DNA of 64,000 nt from positions 171,912 to 235,911 of the forward strand of contig NW_005199194.1 in assembly GCF_000372725.1 (NCBI RefSeq). Reading direction: 5' to 3'. Shown here piece by piece: positions 49,452-61,119 of the stretch (position 1 is the first letter of the stretch; each line of letters starts with the position of its first letter). The notes beneath the pieces are model-generated. The model did no database searches, was not told the DNA's origin, and saw only the letters and a list, made by a program, of their open reading frames with translations. The position numbers were made by a program, and so were the translations under genes. Origin of the DNA: Emiliania huxleyi CCMP1516 (taxonomy: Eukaryota; Haptophyta; Isochrysidales; Noelaerhabdaceae).

Positions 49452-52400
49452 TCACTGGCTGTTGGACGGCGCAGCGCCCGCCTCCCGCACAATAAGCTGG
49501 ATCTGCGCCATCTTGTCGGGCTCCGAGAGGTCCCTCCGCGAGACAATCTCGTGGATGCGGCTCTTGAGCGCCGGGTGCTGCTGAATCACCTCGAGCAGCA
49601 CAGACATCGGCAGCCCCTTGGTCGGTGGCCGAACGACCTGCCCCGGCGCGCCCACCTGCTGCGCCTGCTGCCCGCCGGGCAGCGCCGAAGCGGAGGGAAG
49701 CTGCTGCTGCATCACAGACGCGTGCGGGGACGCACCCCCGCCTGCAGGCCGCATCGGCGGCATCCCCATGGCGGCGCTCGCCGCGGGCAGCAGCCGCTGC
49801 TGCTGCGCCGCTGCCGCCTGCACGTTCGCCGACCGGTTGGCGGCGGCGACGGCGGCCGCGCCGGCGGCCGCGGCGGGGATCCCGGGCGGCGCGCCCGGCA
49901 CCATGCCATACGAGCCCTGCCGCATCAGCTGCTGCTGCTGCTGAGCGTGCGGCGGGAGGGCGCGCTGCTGCGCGGCCGCCAGCCCGACTGGAGCCCCGCC
50001 CCCAGGCAGCGCCCCGCCGCTCGGCCCAACCGCCAGCGACCCTCCCCCCGGCATGCCGCCCTGCGCCTCGGCCGCCTTCGCTGCCGCGGCCGCCTTCTTC
50101 GAGCCGCGCGGCGCCGACTTCTTCGGCGCGCCGTCGGCGCCGGCCGCCTTTTGAGACGGCCTCCTCTGGGCAGGCATCTTGGCCTTGCCGCCCGCCGCGC
50201 CGCCAAACTTGTTGCCCTGGGCGGCAGCGTGCGCGGCGGCGGCGGCGGCGGCGGCGGCGGCAGCGGCAGCGGCCCCGCCACCGCGCGCCTGGGCCGCCTG
50301 CGCCTGCGCCGCCGCCTGCTGTTGCTGCTGCGACCGCGCCACGGGCGAGAAGGGCTTCATGAACGGGTCGGCGCCGCCCGCGAGCCGGACGCCTTGCGCG
50401 CCGAGGGGTGGCGGCACGGGCGCAGCGGCAGCGCGAGCGATAGTCTCGGCCGCGAAGGGCGCGAGGGACCGCGGCGAGAGCGGGCGCGGGGCGAGGGCGG
50501 GCGCGGCCGGATCATCCACAGCCATCGGCTCTGGCGCGCCGTCGGCACTGCTGCTGGCGCCGGCGCCTCCGCCGCCGGCATCGGCGCTGCTACTGCCCGC
50601 GTCGGCACTGCCGGCGGCGGCGGCGCTGCCGGCGGCGGCGGCGCTGCTTCCGGCTCCGCCGCTGGCGGAGGGCTGGCGCTGCATCAGCTGGGCGGTGATT
50701 TGCTCCTGTGAGCGGTGCGGCGCCGCGACCGGGAGCGCGCGGGGCACGTGCGACGCCTCGACCATGCGGGCCGTCTGCACGAGCTTGGTGAGGAGCGCGA
50801 AGAGCTTGACCTGCTGCGTCGTCTCCACCTGCAGCGCCATCGGCTGCAGCGCGTTGGCGCGCACCGCCTCGAGCTTGCGCATCGCTTGCCCGACCGCGGC
50901 GCCGGGCGGCTGCAGCGGGCCCGGCGTCGTCTCCAGCAGGGAGGGCGTTGGCAGCGCGGCGATGGAGCCGGGCGGCGCGGGGCCCGCGCCGCCGGGCGGC
51001 GGCGGGTCGGAGAGCGTGGTGCCCGGCTCGCGCGGCCCCTCGTCGTGCGGCAGCAGCGTGTACGTGCAGCGGTCGTGGCACGCCTTCGGCGAGCGGTACC
51101 GCTGCGGCGCGAGCGAAGAGACGATGTCCGAGATGAGCTCCCAGTTGGCCGAGCCGTAGCCGTGCACCGCGCGCAGCAGCGCCGTGTCCTCCTCGACCGA
51201 CCACGGCGCCTCGCCCGCCGGCGCGACGCCCGGCCGCGGCGGCTTTTGACCCGGCCGCGGCCGCGCGCCCGGCTGCTGGTGCGGGTAGGCGGCGGGGTAG
51301 CCGGGCTGCGGGCGCCGCTTGTGGGACCGCTTCCCCCCGGAGGGGGGCGGCTCGTACGGCAGCGGCGGCGGCTCGAGCAGCCCCAGCCCGCCGTCGTAGC
51401 CGTCGCCGTACGCCGTCGTGTCGTCCTCGTCGCCGAGCTTCTTGGGCGCCTTGCGCGCGCGCCCAGAGTTGCGTCCGGCGGCGTCCTTTGGCGGGTGGGC
51501 TGCCGCCTCGCGCGCGCGCGCGCGCCGCTCCGAGATCTGCTGCCGCACACGCTGCAGCCCGGCCACGCCCTCGGTCACCAGCGCCGAGAACTGGAGCGAC
51601 GCGAAGGAGCCGGGAGGCAGCTCGTCCTCGTCCGCATCCGACGACTCGGCGGGCGCGGCGGCGTACACCTCGTCCTCGTCGCGGTCGGGCGGCGCGGGCG
51701 GCGCCCACAGCCGGAGGTCGGTCGCCGCGCCCGAGCGCACCAGCTGCTCCTCGAGCGAGACGAGCTCCGCCGTCTGCTGGAGGCCCGAGCGGGCCAGCTG
51801 CTGCTGCAAGTACTGCACCACGTTTGACTTGTACGCCGGCGGCGGCGCGGCGGCGCCGCCGCCCTCCTCGTCGGCGTCGTCGGCGGCGCCGTTGCCGCGC
51901 CGCCGCTTGCCCTTGTGGCTGCGCTTGCCGCCGTCGGCCTGCGGCTCGGAGACGGTGTAAAAGAGCACCTCGTCCTCCTCGTCGGCGGCCGCCTCCTCCT
52001 CGTCCCGCTTGCGCGCCAGCCGCTCCATCTCCCACTCCTGCCACTGTAACTCGCCCTGAGCCTCGGCGGCGGCGGCCTCGTTGCTCTCCTCGAGCACGCG
52101 CAGCATGTACCGCTGCACCGGCGTCAGCGCCGCCTCGAGCTGCTCCGCCACCGACGCGTCCGTCACGCCCGCCACCTCGCCAAAGTCGGCCGCGTCCTCC
52201 GCGTCGATGGCGGCGGACATGCCGGCGCCGCTCGTCGTGAGCGTGCCGCCGTCGGCGCCGGCGGCGAGCCGCGAGCCGCCCCCCGCCGGCCGGCGCCGTG
52301 CCGCAAAGTCCGACTCGTTGCCCGAGACGGCGGACGCGTCGGCGGCCGAGGCGGCGGCGCGCCCCGCGGCGTCGGCGTCGGCCTCCTCCGCAAAGGGGAT

Positions 52401-55400
52401 CGACTCGTCAAACTCGGCCGCGTCGTTGGCCGCCTCGGCAGCCTCGGCGCGCATCGCCTCGCGGTCCTCGGCGTCCTGCGCGCTCAGCAGCGCGGCCTCC
52501 AGCTCCTCGGCGCTCGGCTCGCCGCCCGGCTCGCCGCCGCCCGGCTCGCCGCCGCCCCCCCTGGCCGCGTCCTCGCTGGGCGAAGGCGCGTCGGTGGACG
52601 CCTTCTTCGACGAGCGCCCGCCCCCGCGGGCCTTGCGCGAAGGCGCTGGCGTCGGCGCCGGCGCGGCGTCCGACGCCGTCGCCTCGTCGGGCGCCGGCGC
52701 GTCGGTGCCAAAGAGCTCGCGCACGCCCTCGGCGCCGCCCTTGAAGAAGTCGGTGGTGAAGGAGCCGGCCTGGATGACGACCGAGTCGAGCAGCCGCTTC
52801 TGGTTCGCCTTGCGCAGGATGTTCTCCTCGACGGTCGACTCGGAGATGAGGCGGTAGATGTGCACCTGCTTCGTCTGCCCGATCCGGTGCGCGCGGTCCT
52901 GCGCCTGCGCGTCGATGGTCGGGTTCCAGTCGCTGTCGTAAAAGATGACCGTGTCGGCGCCGGTGAGGTTGATGCCGAGCCCGCCGGCGCGCGTGGCGAG
53001 GATGAAGATGAAGATCTTGGGCGAGAGGTTGAAGCGGTCCATCAGCCGCTGCCGGTCCTCGGTCCGCGTCGAGCCGTCGAGCCGGAGGTAGGTGAAGCCC
53101 ATCATGCAGATCCACGCCTCGAGCACGTTGAGCATCTTGGTCATCTGCGTGAAGATGAGGCAGCGGTGGCCGCCGCTGTGCAGCTGGCGCAGCAGCCGCG
53201 CGAGCACCTGCAGCTTGCCGCAGTCCCACTGCAGCAGCCGCTTGTCGGGGAAGGAGAGCGACTGCCGCACCACCACCGGTTGCAGCAGCGCGAGGCGCGG
53301 CCGCGGCACCGCCGCCACCTGCACCGCCGTCCGCCTCGCCGCCGCCGCGTCGGAGGGGTCGTGCCGCGTCGAGATGCGCGGGGGCGGCGCGCACGCGCGC
53401 CCGATCTGCGTGGTGAACGCCTCCAGCTCCGGCCGGCACGACTCGAAGCGGCGGCCGAAGGAGAGGACGAGCTCGCCCGCCGCAGAGAGGCAGCTCGGCG
53501 CCTCGAGCGGCGCAACCTCCTCGCACGCGAGCGCGGCCAGGCGCTCCGCCACGAGCGGCACGGCGCACGACTTGCGCAAGCCGTAGCCGAAGAGCGGCGT
53601 GCGCGTGCAGCGCAGCTCGTTGATGTGCGCGAGCGTCTGCCGCACGCTCCGCCGCCACGCGAGCCGCCGCTCGTGCGCCGCCTGCACGAGCGGCCGGAAG
53701 GGCGACAGCACCGGCACCGTCGGCGGCGCCATGTAGTTGTCGGGCGGCGGCGCGCCGGGCAGCGACGAGGCGACGCCGGCCGAGGCGAGGGCGGGCTCGG
53801 CGGAGAGGCGCCGCGTGGACACCTCGAGCAGGTAGACTGGCTTCGCGCGCAGCGTCGAGATGCGGTAGGCGTCGTAGGAGTCGAGGTCGCAGTACGACGC
53901 GAGGTTGAGGTTGAGCAGGTCGAAGCACGCGCCGCTCTCGAGCGGCGGCCTCTCGAGCGCGCGCACAGTGCACGCGCCCGCGGTGAGGAGCAGCGGCTGC
54001 ATCGCGTGCGGCGAGCGGATTGGCCGCTCCTCGAAGAGGTCGGGGTGGTTGCACACCTTGCGCAGCTGCATGAGCACGTTCATGATGCCGAGCATCGAGC
54101 CCGAGCCGAGCGTCGAGCGGGTGGCGCTCGAGGCCATGAAGTCCTCGTAGAGCTCGCGCTGCCGCTTCGAGAGGGGGCACGGCACGACGTGCTCCACCTT
54201 GTCCTGCAGGCTCTTCTCGACGTCCTTCTTGAGCCGCCGCAGCAGGAAGGGGCGCAGGATGGCGTGCAGCCGCTCGATGACGGCCTGGTCGACGGCGTGC
54301 TCGCCCTCGATCATCCCGGTGAGCGGGTTGGAGAACCAGTCCTTGAACTCCTTGTGCGACTCGAAGATGTGCGGCATCAGAAAGTGCAGCAGCGACCACA
54401 GCTCCATCAGGTTGTTTTGCAGCGGTGTGCCCGTCAGCAGCAGCCGCCGCTTGGCGTTGAAGTTGAGCAGCGTCTGCCAGCGCTGCGAGCGGAAGTTCTT
54501 GATGTGGTGCGCCTGTGCGCCGCGGGGAAGGCGAGGGAAGGGGTGGGAGGTCGCCGCGCTTGCCTGCACGCGCGCGCGCTCCCCCCGCGTGCGCCCTACG
54601 CGCGGCGCGCCTCGTCGAGGATGAGGTACTTCCACTTTTTGCGGCGGAAGGCGGCCTGATCCTGGATGACGAGCTTGTACGACGTGATGCAGACGTGGAA
54701 GGCGTTCGTCTTGGACCAGCCCTGCCGCTTGAGCTTGCGCTCCTTCTGCGTGCCGTAGTAGGTCAGGATCTTGAAGGCGGGGCAGAACTTCTTGATCTCC
54801 ATCTCCCAGTTGAGCATCACCGACGTTGGCACCACCACCAGGTGCGGGCCCCAGATGCCGCGCTCGCACGCCAGCCACGCGAGCATCGAGATGGTCATGA
54901 GCGTCTTGCCGAGCCCCATCTCGTCGGCGAGGATGCCGTTCAGGTTCTTGTCGTACATCGACACCATCCAGTCGAGCGCCACGTGCTGGTACTCGCGCAG
55001 CGTGCCGCGGATCAGGAACGGCACCTGCACCTTGACGTTGGCTGTCGCGAGCGTGTCCCCCGTCGGCCGCAGCTCGGCAGCCTCCGCCATCGTCGACTCC
55101 ATCCGCTCGCGGTTGGACTTGCCGGCGTGCGACGCGGCGGCTGCCTCCGCCTCCAGATCGATGTCCTCGGCGGGGTCCTCCGGCTCGTCGCCGCCGTCCG
55201 CGTCCGCACCGCCACCCCCACCCGATGCTGCTGCGCCGCCGCCCTCGGAGCCGCCCGCCGCGGCTCCCGCTGCAGCCTCCTCCGAAGCCGCCGCGTCGTC
55301 GTCGGCAGCGGCGGCATCGCCGGGGCCCGCCGCCTCGGCGCTGCTCGCAGGCGCCTCGGCGGCGTCGGACGATGCGCCGGGAGCGTCCGCCATCTCGACG

Positions 55401-57202
55401 TCTTCCGGGGCGGGCGCGGCGACCGCAGCTGCCGCCGCGCCGTCGCCGCCCTCCTCCTCTGCGGGTGGCGCCGCCTCCTCGGCCGCCTCGGCGGCCGCCT
55501 CCGCCTCCTCGGCGTCGCCGCCGCCCTCGTCCTCGTCAACCTCCTCCTCCTCCCCGCTCGTCGCAAACTCGTCGTCCTCCTCCTCCTCCTCCTCCTCCCC
55601 CTCCTCCTCGAACGCCCGGAGGAGCTCCTCGTCGATCGGCGCCTCCGCCTCCTGCTGCAGCCTCTGCAGCTCGGCGATGCGGTCCACCTTCTCGACACTG
55701 GCCCGGCGGCGCTCGTCGCCCTCCCCCTCCTCCCCCTCCTCCTCGCCGCCGCCCGTCAGGCCCTCGGTCAGCATCGACGTGTAACGCGCCGTCTGCCCCA
55801 CAAGGAAGTCGAGTTGCTTGTTGCGCGTCTCGAGCCGCGCCGCCTCCACCCGCTGGTTGTGCTTGTACTCCGCCACGCGGGCCACCTGCGACCACACGTC
55901 GAGCACCTCGCGGCAGATGGCGCTTGCCAGCCGCCGCGTCTGCGCCTCCTCGGAGCGGTGCGTCTTGGACTCCAGCTGCGCCCGCTCCGCGTGCCATCGC
56001 GAGACCGCCTTGACGGCCTTGCGCGCGAGCGCCGCCTTCCAGGCCGCCTCCTGCTTGAAGTCCTTTGAGAGCCACTCCATCTCCTCGAGCAGGTAGTCCC
56101 AGTGCGTCTTGTTGCGCTGCGGCTCCGCCAGCTTGCGCCACTGCTTGATGGCCCACGTCGCCGGCTGCGGCTGCGACTCGGCTGGCGACGCCTCTGGCGC
56201 CGCCGACGGCCCGGCGCCGCTCGCTGCGCTCGGGCGTGCAACCTCCTGCAGCTGCGCCACGGCGCTCCTCGCGTGTTGGCGCGGCTGGCGCTGCCGCTGC
56301 GAAGCCGAGCGCGCGGCGGCCGACGCCGCGCCTGAGGCGTCCGCCCCCGCCGCGCCGCCGGCTCTCGCCGCCGCCGCTGCCGCCGCCGCATCGCCCGCCG
56401 CCGCCCCCGCAGGCGAGCCTCCCGCCGCCGCCGCCGCAGAGGAGGGTTGGCTGGAGGCGGCGGCGGCCGCCGCGCCCGACCCGACCGGCTGCGAGACGGG
56501 CTGCTTGGAGGCGCCGCGTGGCAAGCCCGCCTGGATGCGCGCGGCGGCAGCAGCAGCCGACGCCGCCGCCGCGCCGACCAGCGGTCGCGGCTGCATCGGC
56601 GACGCCCGCCCGGCAGCCGGCTCGGCCCCAGCTGCACTTGGGGCGGGGCCGGCTCCGTCGGACGAGGTCGCTGCTGCGCCGCTCGCCGCCGCCGGGGCCT
56701 CCTGCTTCACGCCGACGTCGCCCCCAAAGTCCAGCAGGTTCTTGCCCGCCTGCAGCCACGCCAGCTCCGCCGCCGCGGCCGCCGCGGCGCGCTCGTGCCG
56801 CCCGGCGGACCTGCTGCCGCCGCCAGAGCCAGGCTGAGCGCCCTCGGACTTGGCTCGCTCCCCCAATGGCGACGGGCCGACGGAGCCGTCGTCCTTGCCC
56901 AAGCCCGAGCGCGTCGCTCGTCGTCCCGGCGGCGGAAGCGGCGGCGGATCCTCCTCGTCCTCCCCATTCATCTCGGCGTCGGGCGCCGCCTCGTCAGCAA
57001 GGGCCGCAGTTCCATCTTGTTGAGGCGCCGGCTCGTCGTCGGGCTGAGGCGTCGACGTCGAGTCCCGGCGCGCACGCTTCCGCGAGCGACCGGTCGACGA
57101 GCCCTGCGGCTTGGGCGCCTCCTCCGCCGCCTCGGGCGCCTCGGACTCTGCAGCCTCTTTCCGCTTGTGAGAGCCCGATCGTCGCCGATCTGCGCGAGGC
57201 AT
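49452..57202 (-). CDS. SWR1/p400/PIE1-type Snf2 chromatin remodeller
   Basis: About 2550 residues in two exons, 57202-54611 and 54512-49452, joined in phase 0 with a GC donor inside LILDE|AHHIKNF, the DEAH-type box. Order: basic disordered N-terminus with nuclear signals (HKRKEAAESE, SRKRARRD); HSA domain (HWDYLLEEMEWLSKDFKQEA, about residue 365); post-HSA NKQLDFLVGQTARYTSMLTE; long acidic stretch; Snf2 N-lobe LADEMGLGKTLMTISMLAWL, DEAHHIKN, LLLTGTPLQNNLMELWSLLH; a long insertion between lobes, the mark of the INO80/SWR1 class; C-lobe ATRAGGLGINLTGADTVIFY, AQDRAHRIGQTKQVHIYRLI; then a SANT/Myb-like domain (WSVEEDTALLRAVHGYGSAN) and Gln/Ala-rich tail. SANT after the ATPase matches EP400/Domino/PIE1. 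It should load H2A.Z into nucleosomes. The acidic and Ala-rich stretches are long but the frame is unbroken. Confidence 0.93.
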
Positions 57203-57742
57203 CGCGGTGGAGCCTGGTGCGCGCCGAGCGCGCCTGCGAGCAGGGTGACGGTTCGAGTCAGGCGCGAGTGGCCTGCCTGAGGCGCAGGCTCGCGCGCGGA
57301 GCGCGCGCGCGCGCGGTCGACAGGGGCTGAGAGCTGAAGGGGGGTCTCTGCGCGTCTGAGCTTTGGCGTCGAGGGAGACGGCCAATGTGCATGCTTGGCG
57401 GTGCGAGCGAGGGTCGGCGCGCGCTGGCGCGCGGCGAGCGGGGGGGCCGAATGGCCGCAGGGGGGGGGGAGGGGGGTAGGCACTGGCGCGCACACACACA
57501 GCCAGTGGGCTCTCTCGCGCGGGCTGCGCCACCTGTCGCTGAGGCCGCGCCGCAGCGCTACTGACTGTGAGGTGAAAAAGAATTAGCAACCCCAACAGAG
57601 AGGGGTAAGGGTGGCGCTCTGCAGGAGGGGGAACGAAGAGAGTGGACGACCGCGAGGCGGCATGATGGTGGGGCGAGAGTGGGCGAGGGACTGCGAGACG
57701 GGAGATCGGGAGGGAGTGGCAGACGCCCGAGGGCAAACATGC
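57108..57742 (-). repeat. SWR1 5' end and upstream region, source of a segmental duplication
   Basis: Covers the first 31 codons of the remodeller gene and about 540 bases upstream. It is repeated at 58955-59583 with only small indels (for example GTCGAGGGAGACGG against GTCGAGGAGACGG). Both copies carry the (CG)n run, the poly-G tract and the family A fragment. Confidence 0.93.
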
Positions 57743-58602
57743 AACAACGGCCTACTCGCCCAAGTACTCGCTCTCTTTTATGTCCCACCATGCAGAGCGC
57801 ATCTCTCTCTCTGTTGTGCGAGGCGTGAACCGCGCCATTCGCTCTCACCTGGCAACCCTGTCTGCACGTCTCGCGCGCGCGTGGCAGCGGCAACGGCGCC
57901 GCTGCGTCGTCGTCAGCTGCATCGTCTCCTCGGGGAGAAACCCAGCGACGACGGTGCCACCCAGGATCGAAGAGCTCGCTGCGTCGACAAGTGTGTCGAC
58001 AACATCCTCCATCGACCGGCCGCCGAGGCGTAAGCGCCGGTTCGAAATGCCTCTCGACTGCCCGGCAGCATTGTCCGCGCCGTCGCTGCCTCCAGTGCCA
58101 CCGTCGTCGGGCGGCTCGCCGCCGCCACCCCCGCCGCCGCCGCCCCCCTCGCCGCCCCGGCCACCTACTCCCTCGCCTCCGCCGCCGCCCCCTCCACCGC
58201 CGCCCCCCGGCGGTGACGTCTTCCCGGCCAATCTCTTCAGACCAAACATCTTCGCCGTCGTACTCTGTACTTTTGGCGCCGAAGCAAGGCACGCTGTCCG
58301 CCCACGCTCACCACTCGACCCTACTCGGCCAAGAGCGACGCCTCCCCGCGTCCCCGCCCGGCGCAATGCCATTGGCCAATGCGCGGACGACCCAGCGGAA
58401 GATCGTCCCAAGGACTCGTCCAAGGTGCTGAAGACACACCACGAGGGCGCACCGGACCCCGTGACCTACGCTGTCTCTGTCCGCCGCGCACCAAGTGCAA
58501 GAAGCGCGACGCAGAGAGTCTGCCCTCAACAAAAGGCAGAGTCGGACGACGGAGGAAGTCCTTGACGCCGGACAACGCCTCGCCAACTGCGAGCGCGAAG
58601 AA
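57203..58602. other. SWR1 promoter region and low-complexity DNA
   Basis: 57203-57600 is the likely promoter and 5' leader of the remodeller gene, with CGCGCGCG and a G tract. 57640-57742 is a family A fragment and 57748-57883 the 136-base duplicate of 18382-18518. 58085-58210 is CCG/CCT repeat DNA that reads as poly-Pro on one strand and poly-Gly on the other; an open frame (57780-58565, +) runs through it but has no protein-like signature beyond the duplicated piece. Confidence 0.55.
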
Positions 58603-59049
58603 CTAGAGCTCGACGCCGACCGAGTCCGCCTCGGACCATTCGGCTCGATCTCGCCGCTGCCATCGCCCCCGCAAGAGCAGGCGACAGACGACGGTGAGCT
58701 GCATGGTCACGGACGCCAACCTCGACCCCGCCATCGCCACACAGCCGGCGCGACGGCGACACACCAACCCCGATCCTAGCCCCGATCCTGCCGACGTCGG
58801 CACGGCCTTCCTGGATGGCGTTCCTCCGCCTGCGGCGCCCGTCGACGCCACAATGGAATGGCCCACCTCGGGGGGCGACATCGACATGCACGCTAGGGCC
58901 CATCGCGCATCTCCCAGCGCCTCGGGAGCCGCCGCCGCAACGACGAGCCGACTTGGCTTGGGCGCCTCCTCCGCCGCCTCGGGCGCCTCGGACTCTGCAG
59001 CCTCTTTCCGCTTGTGAGAGCCCGATCGTCGCCGATCTGCGCGAGGCAT
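58603..59049 (-). CDS. Chimeric ORF: duplicated SWR1 promoter and first 31 codons fused to new sequence
   Basis: The minus-strand frame starts at ATG 59049 in the duplicated copy, so residues 1-31 (MPRADRRRSGSHKRKEAAES and on to EEAPKP) equal the start of the SWR1-type protein, including its basic nuclear-signal-like KRK. From residue 33 it leaves the duplication and reads 117 residues of unrelated sequence, ending at the stop 58603-58605. As the duplication also brings about 530 bases of upstream sequence, the ORF may be transcribed by a copied promoter. Whether the new part is a real protein or chance open frame is unknown. Confidence 0.4.
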   Translation of the reverse strand: MPRADRRRSGSHKRKEAAESEAPEAAEEAPKPSRLVVAAAAPEALGDARWALACMSMSPPEVGHSIVASTGAAGGGTPSRKAVPTSAGSGLGSGLVCRRRAGCVAMAGSRLASVTMQLTVVCRLLLRGRWQRRDRAEWSEADSVGVEL

Positions 59050-59583
59050 CGCGGTGGAGCCTGGTGCGCGCCGAGCGCGCCTGCGAGCAGGGTGACGGTT
59101 CGAGTCAGGCGCGAGTGGCCTGCCTGAGGCGCAGGCTCGCGCGCGGAGCGCGCGCGCGCGCGGTCGACAGGGGCTGAGAGCTGAAGGGGGGTCTCTGCGC
59201 GTCTGAGCTTTGGCGTCGAGGAGACGGCCAATGTGCATGCTTGGCGGTGCGAGCGAGGGTCGGCGCGCGCTGGCGCGCGGCGAGCGGGGGGGCCGAATGG
59301 CCGCAGGGGGGGGGGAGGGGGGTAGGCACTGGCGCGCACACACACAGCCAGTGGGCTCTCTCGCGCGGGCTGCGCCACCTGTCGCTGAGGCCGCGCCGCA
59401 GCGCTACTGACTGTGAGGTGAAAAAGAATTAGCAACCCCAACAGAGAGGGGTAAGGGTGGCGCTCTGCAGGAGGGGGAACGAAGAGAGTGGACGACCGCG
59501 AGGCGGCATGATGGTGGGGCGAGAGTGGGCGAGGGACTGCGAGACGGGAGATCGGGAGTGGCAGACGCCCGAGGGCAAACATG
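58955..59583 (-). repeat. Segmental duplicate of the SWR1 5' region
   Basis: Second copy of 57108-57742, same orientation, 1.85 kb away. Matching begins at GGCTTGGGCGCCTCC and ends at GAGGGCAAACATG; the flanks differ completely. Confidence 0.93.
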
Positions 59584-59762
59584 AGAGACGGCGCACAGTA
59601 CGGTGAACCTACCGTGCCTGCCCGCTGCACAGGTCCGGGTCTACTATCTCGATCGACCCACCCACCGTGCAGAAAAGAATGGCTTGTGTCGGACCTGAGG
59701 CCAGCCACAACAGGCAGTCTAGACTCTAGTCCCTTCACAATGTCAATGTCCACACAACCTTG

Positions 59763-60386
59763 AGGGAGGGTATATGTAGAGGATGTTTTAGAGTGTAGAG
59801 CGCTGTAGAGCTGTAGAGCTGTAGAGCGCTGGAGAGCGCTGTAGAGCTATAGCTCTACATCCGGCGCGGGACGAACTGCGTGCGTTCTAGAGCGATGTAG
59901 TCGAGCGCGATTGTGCTGTAGAGTTTGTTGTAGAGGGGCTCTACAGCCAAACCGGCGGGAAGGCAGTGACTCAAAGAGGTCGAGCCGCGCTAATGGGGTG
60001 TCTCCGAGCTTACTGGAGCTCTGATGGACGGCCCTGACTATCACTGACACACAGAGAGTCACTCTGCCAGTCGCAGCCGTGCGGCATGCCACAGCAGCAG
60101 AAGGCACCTGCCACCCACTGGGCGGGCAGAGAGAAGGCCAGGGCAGCACTGGCAAGTGCAACGCGCCTCATGTCGGAGAGCGACCGTGCCTCGTTCGCCG
60201 CTTATGATGCAGAGTTTGTTGTAGATATTTCACGTTGTAGAGCGCCTCTACATCGCTCTACAAACAACGCACGCAGTTCGTCCCGCGGCGGGGGTGTAGA
60301 GCTCTACAGCTGTACAGCGCTCTCCAGCGCTCTACAGCTCTACAGCTCCAAACCGCTCTACACTCTACATCCTCTACACCCTCCCT
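59763..60386 (+). mobile_element. Foldback-type element with long GTAGAG-rich inverted arms
   Basis: The left arm (59763 to about 59940) and right arm (about 60215-60386) are imperfect reverse complements: both start AGGGAGGGT(G/A)TA, run through many TGTAGAGC/GCTCTACA units and include the shared CGGGACGAACTGCGTGCGTT. The centre (about 59945-60210) is unrelated and has no transposase frame. The same end is found alone at 44187-44219, so it is a family. No clear target duplication was found. Arms this long should form a strong hairpin. Confidence 0.85.
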
Positions 60387-60393
60387 GAGCCCT

Positions 60394-60480
60394 GGTGTCG
60401 AGGTGTCGAGGCCCGGTGTCGAGGGTGTCGAGCTGCTGTCGAGGGATAGAGGTGTCGAGGCCTGTCGAGGCCTAAGCGAC
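60394..60480 (+). repeat. GTGTCGAGG minisatellite
   Basis: About eight imperfect copies of a 9 to 11 base unit (GGTGTCGAGGC), directly beyond the right arm of the foldback element. Confidence 0.8.
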
Positions 60481-60672
60481 TCCCGCGAGAGGGCGGCGAG
60501 GCACTTAGCTCCGTGCACTCGACCGCCCTCGCCGCAGGCAAGCTCATTGCAAAAGAATTGCGCCGGTCGCGGTCCGCCGCCGGCGCGCTCGGCTCAGTCA
60601 GTGTCTTCAAGCCCGCCGGTGGGGAGCTCCGCTTGCGGGCAACGATTGAACATGCGGGCAGCCTCGCTGTGT

Positions 60673-60714
60673 GAGAGAGAGATTTTTAGCAATACCAAAC
60701 AACTCTAACACTCG
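60673..60714 (-). repeat. Uninterrupted host of the 18.57 kb insertion (empty site)
   Basis: Reverse complement reads GTTAGAGTTGTTTGGTATTG followed by CTAAAAATCTCTCTCTC, i.e. the two host halves of 18551-18571 and 18928-18950 joined with a single GGTATTG. Confidence 0.85.
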
Positions 60715-61119
60715 CTGTCCGTGAATCAAGCACTCTTGACGGACGGTCTGATTGTGGAAACACCCAATCTCTTCCACCACTTATACACGGCTTCGCCTTG
60801 GACCCTTGGTCTGTCTGCGTCTGTGCGCCGCCGCGCTTGTACACGCGAAGCAGCTCTCTCTCTCTAGATGAGAGGATGATGAGTTGTAAAGAAAGAAAGA
60901 AAACAGCGGGGCCAAGTAGGATGAGTTGTTGTACGAGGGAGTTTGAAGGTGAAATTCTTTTTGCCTCGTGCCTAGTGTTGTTTCAGAGTGACTTTCATTC
61001 CTTTTGCCGGGGGAGGTTGTATTATCCTTGAAGAAGAAAACAGCGCCGGAGCCGACAAGCAGGCCGAAGTCATCGTACAGCTGTTTACGCTCTCCCGCTC
61101 TCCCGCTCCCCTACCGCTG

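Larger units (their letters stand above)
59584..61119. other. Repeat-rich intergenic region before frataxin
   Basis: Contains the foldback element (59763-60386), a GTCGAG minisatellite (60394-60480), and the empty insertion site copy (60673-60714, reverse). 60715-61119 has no gene and should hold the frataxin promoter. Confidence 0.6.

Noticed and set aside
52860..54659. Long plus-strand open frame (599 codons) opposite the remodeller gene
   Set aside because: It is antisense to the Snf2 helicase lobes, is Arg/Leu/Glu-rich in the way expected from GC-rich antisense DNA, and carries no motif.
58085..58565. Poly-Pro protein in the 57780-58565 plus-strand frame
   Set aside because: The Pro run comes from CCG/CCT repeat DNA (poly-Gly on the other strand); the only conserved piece is the 136-base duplicate, which here is probably a mobile-element fragment.
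59763..60386. RNA gene with a long hairpin
   Set aside because: The inverted arms are made of simple GTAGAG units and a solo end occurs elsewhere, which fits a foldback mobile element better than a structured RNA gene.
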